Below are positions 13,655 to 21,360 of a stretch of DNA of 64,000 bases, piece by piece; position 1 is the first letter of the stretch, and each line of letters starts with the position of its first letter. The notes below the pieces were generated by a model. That model had not been told where the DNA came from and did not search any database. It was given only the letters and a program-made list of their open reading frames with translations. Location of the stretch: the NCBI RefSeq assembly GCF_900156335.1, contig NZ_FTMZ01000003.1:1-64000 (forward strand), read 5' to 3'. The position numbers and the translations under genes were made by a program. Source of the DNA: Sphaerotilus natans. Its GTDB lineage: Bacteria; Pseudomonadota; Gammaproteobacteria; Burkholderiales; Burkholderiaceae_C.

Positions 13655-13670
13655 CTGATTACATAATCAG
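13655..13670. promoter_or_regulatory. Perfect palindrome over the -10 region of the zeta-kinase gene
   Basis: CTGATTACATAATCAG has 7-base arms separated by CA and ends four bases before the ATG. It contains CATAAT, the probable -10 box. It is the kind of site an autoregulating antitoxin or repressor would use. The flanking DNA is much richer in GC. Confidence 0.55.
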
Positions 13671-13674
13671 CGCC

Positions 13675-14187
13675 ATGCCGCGCATTCACATCATTGCCGG
13701 CCCGCCGGGAGCGGGCAAGACCACCTTCGCCAAGGAGTACCTGCCCCAGGAGGCGGCCTGCCGCAACTTCGTCGATGCCGATCTGATCGCCGAGGGGCTG
13801 TCGCCGTTCTCGCCCGAGCGCATGGCGATGCGTGCGCACAAGCTGATGCAGATCACCATCGGCGACCTGCTGCGCCGCCATGAGAGCTTCGGCTTCGAGA
13901 CCACGCTGCGCAGTCGCGAGGTGTCCAGCCAGATCCCGGAGTGGCGCCGCCAGGGCTATGTGGTGCAGCTGGTCTTCCTGTCGCTGAGCAGCCCGGAGCT
14001 GGCGATCCAGCGCGTCGGCGAGCGGGTGCGCCAGGGCGGGCACAAGGTGGCGCCTGACGCGGTGCGACGGCGCTTCGAGGCCGGGCTGGACAACTTCCAC
14101 ACCGTCTACAAGGACCTGGTGGACCTGTGGGTGCATTTCGACAACTCGGGGCCGGCTCCGAGGCTGATGGACTGGAGCGGCGCATGA
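13675..14187 (+). CDS. Zeta-toxin-family kinase
   Basis: A 170-residue P-loop kinase. GPPGAGKTT (residues 9-17) is Walker A, FVDADLIAEGLSPFSPE is the zeta substrate region, FGFETTLRSRE carries the conserved ETTL segment, and ERVRQGGHKVAPDAVRRRFEAGLDNF is the lid-like arginine motif. Plasmid zeta toxins phosphorylate UDP-N-acetylglucosamine and poison wall synthesis, and chromosomal relatives share these motifs. The start at 13675 follows a promoter-like region; the frame is open upstream, but only the ATG at 13675 gives the normal N-terminus. No epsilon antitoxin precedes it; an overlapping small gene follows instead. Confidence 0.85.
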   Translation: MPRIHIIAGPPGAGKTTFAKEYLPQEAACRNFVDADLIAEGLSPFSPERMAMRAHKLMQITIGDLLRRHESFGFETTLRSREVSSQIPEWRRQGYVVQLVFLSLSSPELAIQRVGERVRQGGHKVAPDAVRRRFEAGLDNFHTVYKDLVDLWVHFDNSGPAPRLMDWSGA

Positions 14188-14456
14188 GCATCTTCGGCAA
14201 GGACCGATCGGGCCGCAGCGACCGCCAGCCCGGCAACGAGCCGGTGGCGCCGGAAGTCCGTGGCATGCTGGCCGCCCTGCGCCGCTCGACCGAGATCGCC
14301 CGGCAGATCGCCTATCTGACCGGCACCGACGTGATCCTGGCGCGTGAGGGCCGTCTGGTGCGCGAGGCCGGATCGGAGAGCTACGATCTCGATCCGGACC
14401 CGCGCAGCCGACCGCTGCCCGGCAATGTCAGGCCACTGAACCGGCCGACGCGCTGA
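14184..14456 (+). CDS. Small protein overlapping the zeta-kinase gene, candidate partner or antitoxin
   Basis: A 90-residue, basic, soluble protein of no family I can name with certainty. Its ATG overlaps the kinase stop (ATGA), so the two are translationally coupled. The central part is helical (PEVRGMLAALRRSTEIARQIAYL) and is followed by DVILAREGRLVREAG, a strand-turn-strand with a charged pattern that I associate with small proteins beside chromosomal zeta kinases. The C-terminus is proline- and arginine-rich. The last 29 bases overlap the convergent ybiB gene. A role as antitoxin is inference from gene arrangement. Confidence 0.7.
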   Translation: MSIFGKDRSGRSDRQPGNEPVAPEVRGMLAALRRSTEIARQIAYLTGTDVILAREGRLVREAGSESYDLDPDPRSRPLPGNVRPLNRPTR

Positions 14457-15387
14457 GGCTGCCGCGGCGGGCGGCACATGCCGCCTGCAGGCACGCGAGC
14501 TGCTGCGCGATCGGCGCGGGCACCGGCTGGCGGCCGGCGAGCACCTCGCGCAGGTGCGCGGCGGTGGTCGCGGCGTCGATGCCGGCGGGCAGCACCGGCA
14601 GCTCGACCAGCACGCCGTCCTGCGGCGCCAGCGAGGCCTCGGCATCGATCCGGCCGTCGCGGAAGACCTGCATGCGCGGCTGGCGGCGCGCGTCGGCGAC
14701 CGGCTCGCCCTCGGTGCCGCGCATCAGCACCGCGCAGGCCTGGGTGTCGGTGAGGTACTGCGTCAGGCTGACCGCGTATTCCGGGTGCGTGTGGTTGACC
14801 ACCCGCAGCGCGCCGGGCAGCGCGGGCAGGATCTTCGCGACGGTGTGGCCGCTGTTGCGCAGGCCCAGCACCGGCCGGATCGCCAGCAGGCTGGCCAGCG
14901 GCCGGTTCAGCGTCTCGATGGCGATGAAGGCCGGCTGGCCGGCGGCCCAGCGTGCGGCCACCGTGGCGGCGTCGGGGCAGGGCGGCAGGCCCAGCTCGGT
15001 GAAGATGGCGGCGCTGGTGATGCGCCCGGTCGGGTCGGCGACCATGCCGTGCACCAGCACCGGCACGCCCTCGCGCGCCAGCAGCAGCGCCAGCAGCGGC
15101 GTCAGGTTGGGCAGGCGGCGCGCGCCGTTGTAGGACGGCAGCAGCACCGCCAGCCGGCCCGGATCGGGCAGGGCCAGCGTGTGCGCCATCGTCGCGTCGA
15201 CGAAGCCGGCGAGCTCCTCGGGCGTCTCGCCCTTGATGCGCATGGCCAGCGCGAAGCCGCCGAGCTCCAGGTCGGTGACGCGGCCGTCGAGGATGCGCGA
15301 CATCAGGTCGTGCGCCTGCTCGCGGCTCAGCGAGCGGGCGCCGTCCTTGCCGCGGCCGATTTCCTTCAGATAGGGGGCGATGCTCAT
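14428..15387 (-). CDS. ybiB: YbiB-family DNA-binding protein (TrpD2-like)
   Basis: A 319-residue member of the anthranilate phosphoribosyltransferase fold (IGRGKDGARSLSREQAHDLMSRIL at the N-terminus, SYNGARRLPNLTPLLALLLAREGVPVLVHG in the nucleotide domain). It has YbiB features rather than a TrpD active site: E. coli YbiB binds nucleic acid without sequence specificity and is linked to the LexA stress response. ORFs are open upstream to 15492, inside the nitrate reductase gene; the ATG at 15387 is the usual YbiB start. It follows the reductase on the same strand with a 20-base gap. Confidence 0.85.
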   Translation of the reverse strand: MSIAPYLKEIGRGKDGARSLSREQAHDLMSRILDGRVTDLELGGFALAMRIKGETPEELAGFVDATMAHTLALPDPGRLAVLLPSYNGARRLPNLTPLLALLLAREGVPVLVHGMVADPTGRITSAAIFTELGLPPCPDAATVAARWAAGQPAFIAIETLNRPLASLLAIRPVLGLRNSGHTVAKILPALPGALRVVNHTHPEYAVSLTQYLTDTQACAVLMRGTEGEPVADARRQPRMQVFRDGRIDAEASLAPQDGVLVELPVLPAGIDAATTAAHLREVLAGRQPVPAPIAQQLACLQAACAARRGSLSASAGSVA

Positions 15388-15407
15388 GGGCCGGATTGTC
15401 GCCCGGC

Positions 15408-18209
15408 TCAGCCGGCCACCGGCACCAGCGGGATCGAGGCCCGCACCAGCCCGCGCAGCACCGGCAGGCAGGAGCCGCAGTTGGTGCCGCACTTCAGCGC
15501 GCCCTGCAGCTGCTGCAGCCGCGCCTCGGCGCTGCCTTCGCAGTGGCCGAGCTGCTCGACGATCTGCGGTTCGGTCACGTTGAAGCAGGTGCAGACCTGG
15601 CGGCCGCGCTCGGCGATCGCCACCGGCGGCGTGGCGCTGGCGGCCAGCAGGCGCCGACCGTAGGCCTGCGCAGGCAGCTCGTCCTTGACCAGCGTGCGGA
15701 GCCAGGATTCGGCCCGGGTGTCGCCTGCCAGCAGCACGCCGCGCAGCCGGCCGCCGTCCAGGCGGGCGCTGCGGAACTGGCCGCGCTCGGCGTCCTCGTA
15801 ACGCATCGCGGTGGGGGCGTCCAGGCCGAGCAGCGCGGCGATCTCGGCGATCAGACTGGCCTCGGCCGGCGTGGCCGCCGAGGCGCGCCAGATCACGCCG
15901 CCCAGCCCGCCGTCATGGGGCTCGCGGCCGAAGGGCAGCACCATCGCGTGGGCGAAGCGCGGCATCAGCGCGCGCAGGTGCTCGCGCACCCGCAGGATCT
16001 CGTCCTGCGGCAGCCAGGCCAGGCCGACCATGCGCCAGGGCAGATCGGCCTTCACGACCGAGACGGCCGCGTGCTTGAGCTCGGGCTGCTTCGATCCTGG
16101 GCAGAAGGTCGGCAGCGTCAGGCCGTTGACGCCCCGGCGCGGCGTGCCATCGGCATCGGTGCCGCCCAGCACCTCCTCGCCCCAGTGCATCGGGATCGAG
16201 ACCTGACCCCGAGCGACCGCCCCGCCGGCCTGCGCAGCCAGCACGACGCTGCCGCGGCGCGAGCGCACCTCGACCAGATCGCCGTCCTTCAGGCCCAGCG
16301 CGGCCAGGTCGGCGGCGTTCATCTCGACCCCCGGCTCGGGCACATGGCCGAACAGGCGGCCCAGCGTGCCGGTGCGGCTCATGCCGTGCCACTGGTCGCG
16401 CAGCCGGCCGCTGATCAGCGAGAAGGGGTAGAGCGCATCGACCGGCTCGGCCACCGGGCGGAAGCTCACCGGCGCGAAGCGGGCGCGGCCGTCCTCGGTG
16501 GGGAAGACGCCGTCCTCGTAGAGGCGGGGTCGGCCAGCGCGGGCGCCCTCGGGCATCGGCCACTGCTGCGGGCCGTGCTGCTCGAGGTGCGCCCAGCTCA
16601 GGCCGGTGATGTCGAGGTCGCGGCCGCGGGTGCTCTCGCGGTGCTCGTTCCAGATGGATTCGGCGTCTGCGTAGGGGAATAGCGTGGCCTGGCCGTGCAG
16701 GCGCTCGGGCAGGCGCGCCTCGATGCGGCGGGCCACGTCGATGGCGATCTGCCAGTCGTGGCGCGCCTGGCCGGGCGCGGCCACCGCCGGGCGCACCCGG
16801 CTGATGCGCCGCTCGGAGTTGGTCACCGAGCCGATCTTCTCGCCCCAGGTGGTGGCCGGCAGCAGCAGGTCGGCGTAGGCGGCGGTCGCGGTGGTGGCGA
16901 AGGCTTCCTGCACGATGACGAACTCGGCGCGCTCAAGCGCGCGGCGCACCATCGCCTGGTCGGGGATGGACTGCGCCGGGTTGGTGCAGGCGATCCACAG
17001 CAGGCGGATCTCGCCGTCGGCGGCGGCCTCGAACATCTCGATGGCGCTGCGCCCCGGCGTGGCCGGCACGTCGGGCAGGCCCCACAGCGCGGCGACCTCG
17101 GCGCGGTGCGCCGGGTTGGCCAGGTCGCGGTGGGCGCTGAGCAGGTTCGACAGGCCGCCGACCTCGCGTCCGCCCATCGCGTTGGGCTGGCCGGTCAGCG
17201 AGAAGGGACCGGCCCCGGCGCGGCCGATCTGGCCGGTGGCCAGGTGCAGGTTGATCAGCGCGGCGTTCTTGTCGGTGCCGGCGGCGCTCTGGTTCAGGCC
17301 CATGCAGTACAGCGACAGCGTGGCGCCGCCGGGGCGGTCGGCCTGCGCGAACCAGCGCGCGGCCTGGATCAGGTCGGCCTCGGCGATGCCGCAGACCTCG
17401 GCGGCGCGCGCCGGGGTCCAGTCCTGCACCACCTCGCGCAGCGCCGCGAAGCCGGTGGTGTGCGCGGCGATGTAGCGCGCGTCGGTCAGGCCCTCGGCCA
17501 GCATGACGTGCAGCAGGCCGTGGTAGAGCGCCACATCGGTGCCCGGGCGGATCTGCAGGAACAGGTCGGCGGTCTCGGCCGTCTCGGTGCGGCGCACGTC
17601 GACGACGATCCAGCGCTGGCCGGGGCGCGCGGCGCGGGCGTCCTCCATGCGGCGGAACAGGATCGGGTGCGCCCAGGCGGTGTTGCTGCCGGTGATGAAG
17701 ACGGTGTCGGCGTGCGCGACGTCCTCGTAGCTGCACGGCGGCGCGTCGGCGCCGAGCGTCTTCTTGTAGCCGGCAACCGCGCTGGACATGCACAGCCGCG
17801 AGTTGGTGTCGACGTTGTTGGTGCCGAGCAGCCCCTTGGCGAGCTTGTTGAAGACGTAGTAGTCCTCGGTCAGCAGCTGGCCCGACAGGTAGAGGCCGAC
17901 CGCGTCGGGGCCATGCTGGCGCACGACGTCGGCGATGCGGTCTGCTGCGGTGTCCAGCGCGTGGGTCCAGTCGATCGGCTGCGGGGCGGCGTCGCGCTGG
18001 AGCCGCTGCATCGGCTGCAGCAGCCGGCTGCTTCGGGTGATCGCCGCGCTGGCGGTCAGGTGCAGCGTGCTGCCCTTGGTGCACAGCCGGCCGAAGTTGG
18101 CCGGATGCTCGGGATCGCCGCGCACGCCGGTGATCTGCGTGCCATCGGACTCGATGATCACGCCGCAGCCGACGCCGCAGTAGGGGCAGGTGGAACGGGT
18201 CTGCATCAT
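15408..18209 (-). CDS. nasC: Assimilatory nitrate reductase catalytic subunit with C-terminal [2Fe-2S] domain
   Basis: A 933-residue molybdopterin-guanine-dinucleotide enzyme. CPYCGVGCGVI and RLCTKG (residues 8-50) bind the N-terminal [4Fe-4S] cluster. SLYCMGLNQSAAGTDKN and GGREVGGLSNLL belong to the Mo-cofactor core, and QWHGMSRTG starts the molydopterin-dinucleotide domain. The tail has CTCFN and CGTNCGSC, a BFD-like [2Fe-2S] domain as in NasA/NasC proteins. It reduces nitrate to nitrite in the cytoplasm. Names vary between species (nasA, nasC, narB). The start at 18209 (a second ATG at 18206) is set by the cysteine motif; the upstream open frame overlaps the FAD gene. Confidence 0.93.
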   Translation of the reverse strand: MMQTRSTCPYCGVGCGVIIESDGTQITGVRGDPEHPANFGRLCTKGSTLHLTASAAITRSSRLLQPMQRLQRDAAPQPIDWTHALDTAADRIADVVRQHGPDAVGLYLSGQLLTEDYYVFNKLAKGLLGTNNVDTNSRLCMSSAVAGYKKTLGADAPPCSYEDVAHADTVFITGSNTAWAHPILFRRMEDARAARPGQRWIVVDVRRTETAETADLFLQIRPGTDVALYHGLLHVMLAEGLTDARYIAAHTTGFAALREVVQDWTPARAAEVCGIAEADLIQAARWFAQADRPGGATLSLYCMGLNQSAAGTDKNAALINLHLATGQIGRAGAGPFSLTGQPNAMGGREVGGLSNLLSAHRDLANPAHRAEVAALWGLPDVPATPGRSAIEMFEAAADGEIRLLWIACTNPAQSIPDQAMVRRALERAEFVIVQEAFATTATAAYADLLLPATTWGEKIGSVTNSERRISRVRPAVAAPGQARHDWQIAIDVARRIEARLPERLHGQATLFPYADAESIWNEHRESTRGRDLDITGLSWAHLEQHGPQQWPMPEGARAGRPRLYEDGVFPTEDGRARFAPVSFRPVAEPVDALYPFSLISGRLRDQWHGMSRTGTLGRLFGHVPEPGVEMNAADLAALGLKDGDLVEVRSRRGSVVLAAQAGGAVARGQVSIPMHWGEEVLGGTDADGTPRRGVNGLTLPTFCPGSKQPELKHAAVSVVKADLPWRMVGLAWLPQDEILRVREHLRALMPRFAHAMVLPFGREPHDGGLGGVIWRASAATPAEASLIAEIAALLGLDAPTAMRYEDAERGQFRSARLDGGRLRGVLLAGDTRAESWLRTLVKDELPAQAYGRRLLAASATPPVAIAERGRQVCTCFNVTEPQIVEQLGHCEGSAEARLQQLQGALKCGTNCGSCLPVLRGLVRASIPLVPVAG

Positions 18210-18259
18210 GGCGGGGAGCCTGTCTCGGGTTCGGTGTCTTGGGGTGTCAGGTCGCGGCG

Positions 18260-19525
18260 TCAGGCCAGCGCGGATTCGGCCTCGGCACGGCCGAACATCA
18301 GCCGCTCGCGCATCTCGCCCAGCGTCGCGCCTTCCCGGATCAGGTCGAAATACCAGCTGCCGTCCGAGGTGTCGCCGTACAGGCAGGCGCCGACCAGGCG
18401 GCCCTCGCGCAGCACCAGCTTGCGGTAGACCCCGTCGACCGGGTCGGACAGCAGGATCTGCTCGCTGTCCTCGTCGCCCATGAAGTCGCCGGCGGAGAAC
18501 AGGTCGATGCCGGTGACCTTCAGCCGGGTCGCGGTCTGGCTGCCGGTGTAGCGGCCGATGCCGGTCTCGCCCAGATGGGCGGCCAGAACCCGGGCCTGCT
18601 CGTACAGCGGCGCGACCAGGCCGTAGGCGATGCCGCGGTGGCTGGCGCATTCGCCCACCGCCCAGATGCGCGCGTCCGTCACGGTCTGCATCGTGTCGCT
18701 GACGCGGATGCCGCCGCGGCCGTCATGGTCGCACAGCAGACCGGCCGCGCGCGCCAGCGCGGTGTTCGGGCGGATGCCGGCGGCCATCACCACCAGGTCG
18801 GCCGGGATCTCGCGGCCGTCCTTCAGCCGCAGCGCGCGCACCCGGCCGGACTGGCCGTCCTCGGCATCGCCCAGCAGCGCCTCGGTCTGCGCCCGCAGCG
18901 CGAAGCGCAGGCCGCGCGCCTCCAGCGCCTGCTGCAGCAGCCGGCCGGCGGTCGGGTCGAGCTGGCGGTCGAGCAGCCACGCGCCCAGATGCACCACCGT
19001 GACCTCCATGCCGCGCAGCTTCAGGCCGTTGGCGGCTTCCAGGCCCAGCAGGCCGCCGCCGACCACCACCGCGTGGCGGCGGGTGCGCGCGGCCTCGATC
19101 ATGGTCTCGGTGTCGGCGATGTCGCGGTAGGCGATGACGCCTTCCAGCCGGTGGCCGGGCACCGGCGGGATGAAGGGCGTCGAGCCGGTGGCCAGGATCA
19201 GCCGGTCGTAGTCGGCGCGGATCGTCGTGCCGTCGGCCCGGGAGGCGATGACCTGGCGACGGGCCCGGTCGATCGTGGTGACGGTCGTGCCCAGGTGCAG
19301 CGTGATGCCGTGCTGCGCGTACCACGACAGCGGGTTGAGCACGATCTGGTCGAGCGTCTGCTCGCCGGCCAGCACCGGGCTGAGCATGATGCGGTTGTAG
19401 TTCGGGTACGGCTCGGCGCCGAACACGGTGATGTCGTAGCGATCCGGCGCGATCTTCAGCAGCTCCTCGAGCGCGCGCGCGCCGGCCATGCCGTTGCCGA
19501 TCATCACGAGCTTCATTCTGGGCAT
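18260..19525 (-). CDS. FAD/NAD(P)H oxidoreductase subunit of assimilatory nitrate reductase (NirB N-terminal-like)
   Basis: A 421-residue pyridine-nucleotide disulfide-type flavoprotein. MKLVMIGNGMAGARALEEL is the FAD dinucleotide fold, VVVGGGLLGLEAANGLK the NAD(P)H fold, and RIWAVGECASHRGIAYGLVAPLYEQARVLA the C-terminal FAD contact. It resembles the N-terminal half of nitrite reductase NirB but stops before the bacterioferredoxin and sirohaem domains, like the electron-transfer subunits of Klebsiella and Bacillus nitrate reductases. It probably passes electrons to the catalytic subunit encoded 50 bases downstream. AGGAG upstream of the ATG at 19525 fixes the start. Confidence 0.85.
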   Translation of the reverse strand: MPRMKLVMIGNGMAGARALEELLKIAPDRYDITVFGAEPYPNYNRIMLSPVLAGEQTLDQIVLNPLSWYAQHGITLHLGTTVTTIDRARRQVIASRADGTTIRADYDRLILATGSTPFIPPVPGHRLEGVIAYRDIADTETMIEAARTRRHAVVVGGGLLGLEAANGLKLRGMEVTVVHLGAWLLDRQLDPTAGRLLQQALEARGLRFALRAQTEALLGDAEDGQSGRVRALRLKDGREIPADLVVMAAGIRPNTALARAAGLLCDHDGRGGIRVSDTMQTVTDARIWAVGECASHRGIAYGLVAPLYEQARVLAAHLGETGIGRYTGSQTATRLKVTGIDLFSAGDFMGDEDSEQILLSDPVDGVYRKLVLREGRLVGACLYGDTSDGSWYFDLIREGATLGEMRERLMFGRAEAESALA

Positions 19526-19615
19526 TGCGAACTCCTGGCTGCGGGAGACCCGTTCAGGGTCTTCCCATGCAAATTCATGTGGAACAAGTTGCATTCCCAT
19601 TCACAATGCGGCCGC

Positions 19616-21340
19616 ATGAGCTTTGATGTCGACATCGGACACACCAGCGCCAGCGGGGTGCGGGAACGCAACGAGGATTTCGCCGCTGCCGTGCGCGCCG
19701 GTGCGCAGGAGCCGGGTCGCGGCCTGATCGCGGCCGTGGCCGATGGCGTGTCGGCCGGCGGTCTGGGGCGCGAGGCCGCCCAGACCACGGTGACGAGCCT
19801 GGTGCAGGATTTCCATGCCGCACCGGCCACCTGGGAGACGACGGTCGTCCTTGACCGTCTGATCGGCGCCCAGAACGCCTGGCTGGCCGACCACAACCGG
19901 CGCCGCAGCGGACCCGGCGGCGATCGTGCCTCCGGACTGACCACGCTGACGGCGCTGGCTCTGCAGGGCCACACCTGGACGCTCGCCCACGTCGGCGACA
20001 CCCGGGCCTGGCTGCTGCGCGGGGGCGAGCTGCAGCAGCTCACCCAGGACCATGCCATCGATCATCCCGACTTCCGCAGCCAGCTCACCCGCGCAGTCGG
20101 CCTCGACCTGGCGGTGCGCGCCGACTACCTCCAGGGCGAACTGCAGACCGGCGACATCTTCATGCTCACCACCGATGGCGTGCATGGCGTGCTCCGGCCC
20201 GAGCAGATCCGCGCGCTGCTGGCCACCGCGCCGGCTCAGCGGGCCAGCGAGGCGGTCGTCAAGGCCGCGCTGGAGGCGGGCAGTCAGGACAACGTCACGG
20301 CATTGGTCATGCAAGTTCTGGGCCTGGAGCCGGTGCGGCTGCAGGACACGCTGCTGCAGGCGCGCCAGCTGCCGGTGCCGCCGCGCATGCGCCCGGGCGA
20401 CACGCTCGACGGCTGGAGCATCACCGCGCTGGTGGCCGACACCGGTGTGCACCGGCTCTACCAGGCGCGTGATCCGGCCAGCCGCGAGCTGGTGGCGATC
20501 AAGACGCTGCACGAGTCGCGCGCCAGCGACCGCGAGGAACAGGCGATGCTGGCGCACGAGGCCTGGCTGGGCCTGCAGGTGACCGACAGCGGCGCTCCCG
20601 GCTTCGTGCGGGTGCGTCAGGTCAAGGCGCCGAGCGCCTTCTACACCGTCTTCGACTGGCACAGCGGCCACACGCTGGAGCAGCTGCTGGCCGAGGAGGC
20701 GCGCCGCTTCGCGATCCCCGAGGTGGTGCAGGGCGGGCTGGCGGTGTGCCGCGCGCTCGGGCGGCTGCACCGCATTGGGGTGATCCACCGCGACATCAAG
20801 CCCGGCAATCTGCATCTGGGCGAGGACGGCCAGTGGCGGGTGCTCGACCTGGGCGTGGCGGTGTCGGGCCGCGAGCCGGCCTCCACGCGCACGCTGCACG
20901 CCGGCACGCCCAGCTACATGAACCCGGAGCAGTGGGAGGGCGCCGAGGGTCGGCCGGCCGACGCCGGCAGCGACCTGTTCGCGCTGGGCGTGACGCTCTA
21001 CCAGTGGCTGACGGGGCGGCTGCCCTACGGGGAGATCGAGCCGTGGCAGACCGCGCGCTTCCGGCGCGATCCGGTCGCGCCCTCGCGCCTGCGCCCGGAG
21101 GTGCCGATCTGGCTCGACCATGTGGTGATGAAGGCGATCGCGCGGGATGCGCGCCAGCGCTTCGAGACCGCCGAGGAGTTCGCGCTGGCGCTCGAGCGCG
21201 GTGCCTCCAGGCCGCTGAACGCGCCCCAGGCCACGCCGCTGGTGCGGCGCGATCCGGCCTGGGCCTGGAAGGTCACCTGCGTGATCTCGCTGATCTTCAA
21301 CCTGATGCTGGTGATCTGGCTGCTGTTCCTGCCGCGCTGA
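19616..21340 (+). CDS. Bifunctional PP2C phosphatase / Ser-Thr protein kinase, membrane-anchored
   Basis: A 574-residue fusion. Residues 1-235 are a PP2C phosphatase (VRERNEDF, VADGVSAGGLG, THVGDTR-like AHVGDTRAW, TTDGVHG, SQDNVTALV, giving the metal aspartates). Residues 265-540 are a Hanks-type kinase (VAIKTL lysine, HRDIKPGN catalytic loop, DLG in place of DFG, AGTPSYMNPEQ). A single membrane helix (ISLIFNLMLVIWLLFLP) ends the protein. It sits inside the nitrate locus, between transporter and reductase, as in Pseudomonas, but on the opposite strand to both neighbours here. A role in controlling nitrate uptake or reduction is likely but unproven. Confidence 0.92.
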   Translation: MSFDVDIGHTSASGVRERNEDFAAAVRAGAQEPGRGLIAAVADGVSAGGLGREAAQTTVTSLVQDFHAAPATWETTVVLDRLIGAQNAWLADHNRRRSGPGGDRASGLTTLTALALQGHTWTLAHVGDTRAWLLRGGELQQLTQDHAIDHPDFRSQLTRAVGLDLAVRADYLQGELQTGDIFMLTTDGVHGVLRPEQIRALLATAPAQRASEAVVKAALEAGSQDNVTALVMQVLGLEPVRLQDTLLQARQLPVPPRMRPGDTLDGWSITALVADTGVHRLYQARDPASRELVAIKTLHESRASDREEQAMLAHEAWLGLQVTDSGAPGFVRVRQVKAPSAFYTVFDWHSGHTLEQLLAEEARRFAIPEVVQGGLAVCRALGRLHRIGVIHRDIKPGNLHLGEDGQWRVLDLGVAVSGREPASTRTLHAGTPSYMNPEQWEGAEGRPADAGSDLFALGVTLYQWLTGRLPYGEIEPWQTARFRRDPVAPSRLRPEVPIWLDHVVMKAIARDARQRFETAEEFALALERGASRPLNAPQATPLVRRDPAWAWKVTCVISLIFNLMLVIWLLFLPR

Positions 21341-21360
21341 GCGGCAGGGCCGGGCCGAGC

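Noticed and set aside
19546-19562. Hairpin AGACCC-N5-GGGTCT before the FAD subunit gene as a second ANTAR target
   Set aside because: The loop has five bases and no A1/G4 pattern.
19579-19592. sigma-54-like TGGAAC...TTGCA before the PP2C-kinase gene
   Set aside because: The GG and GC elements are separated by 8 bases, not the required 10.
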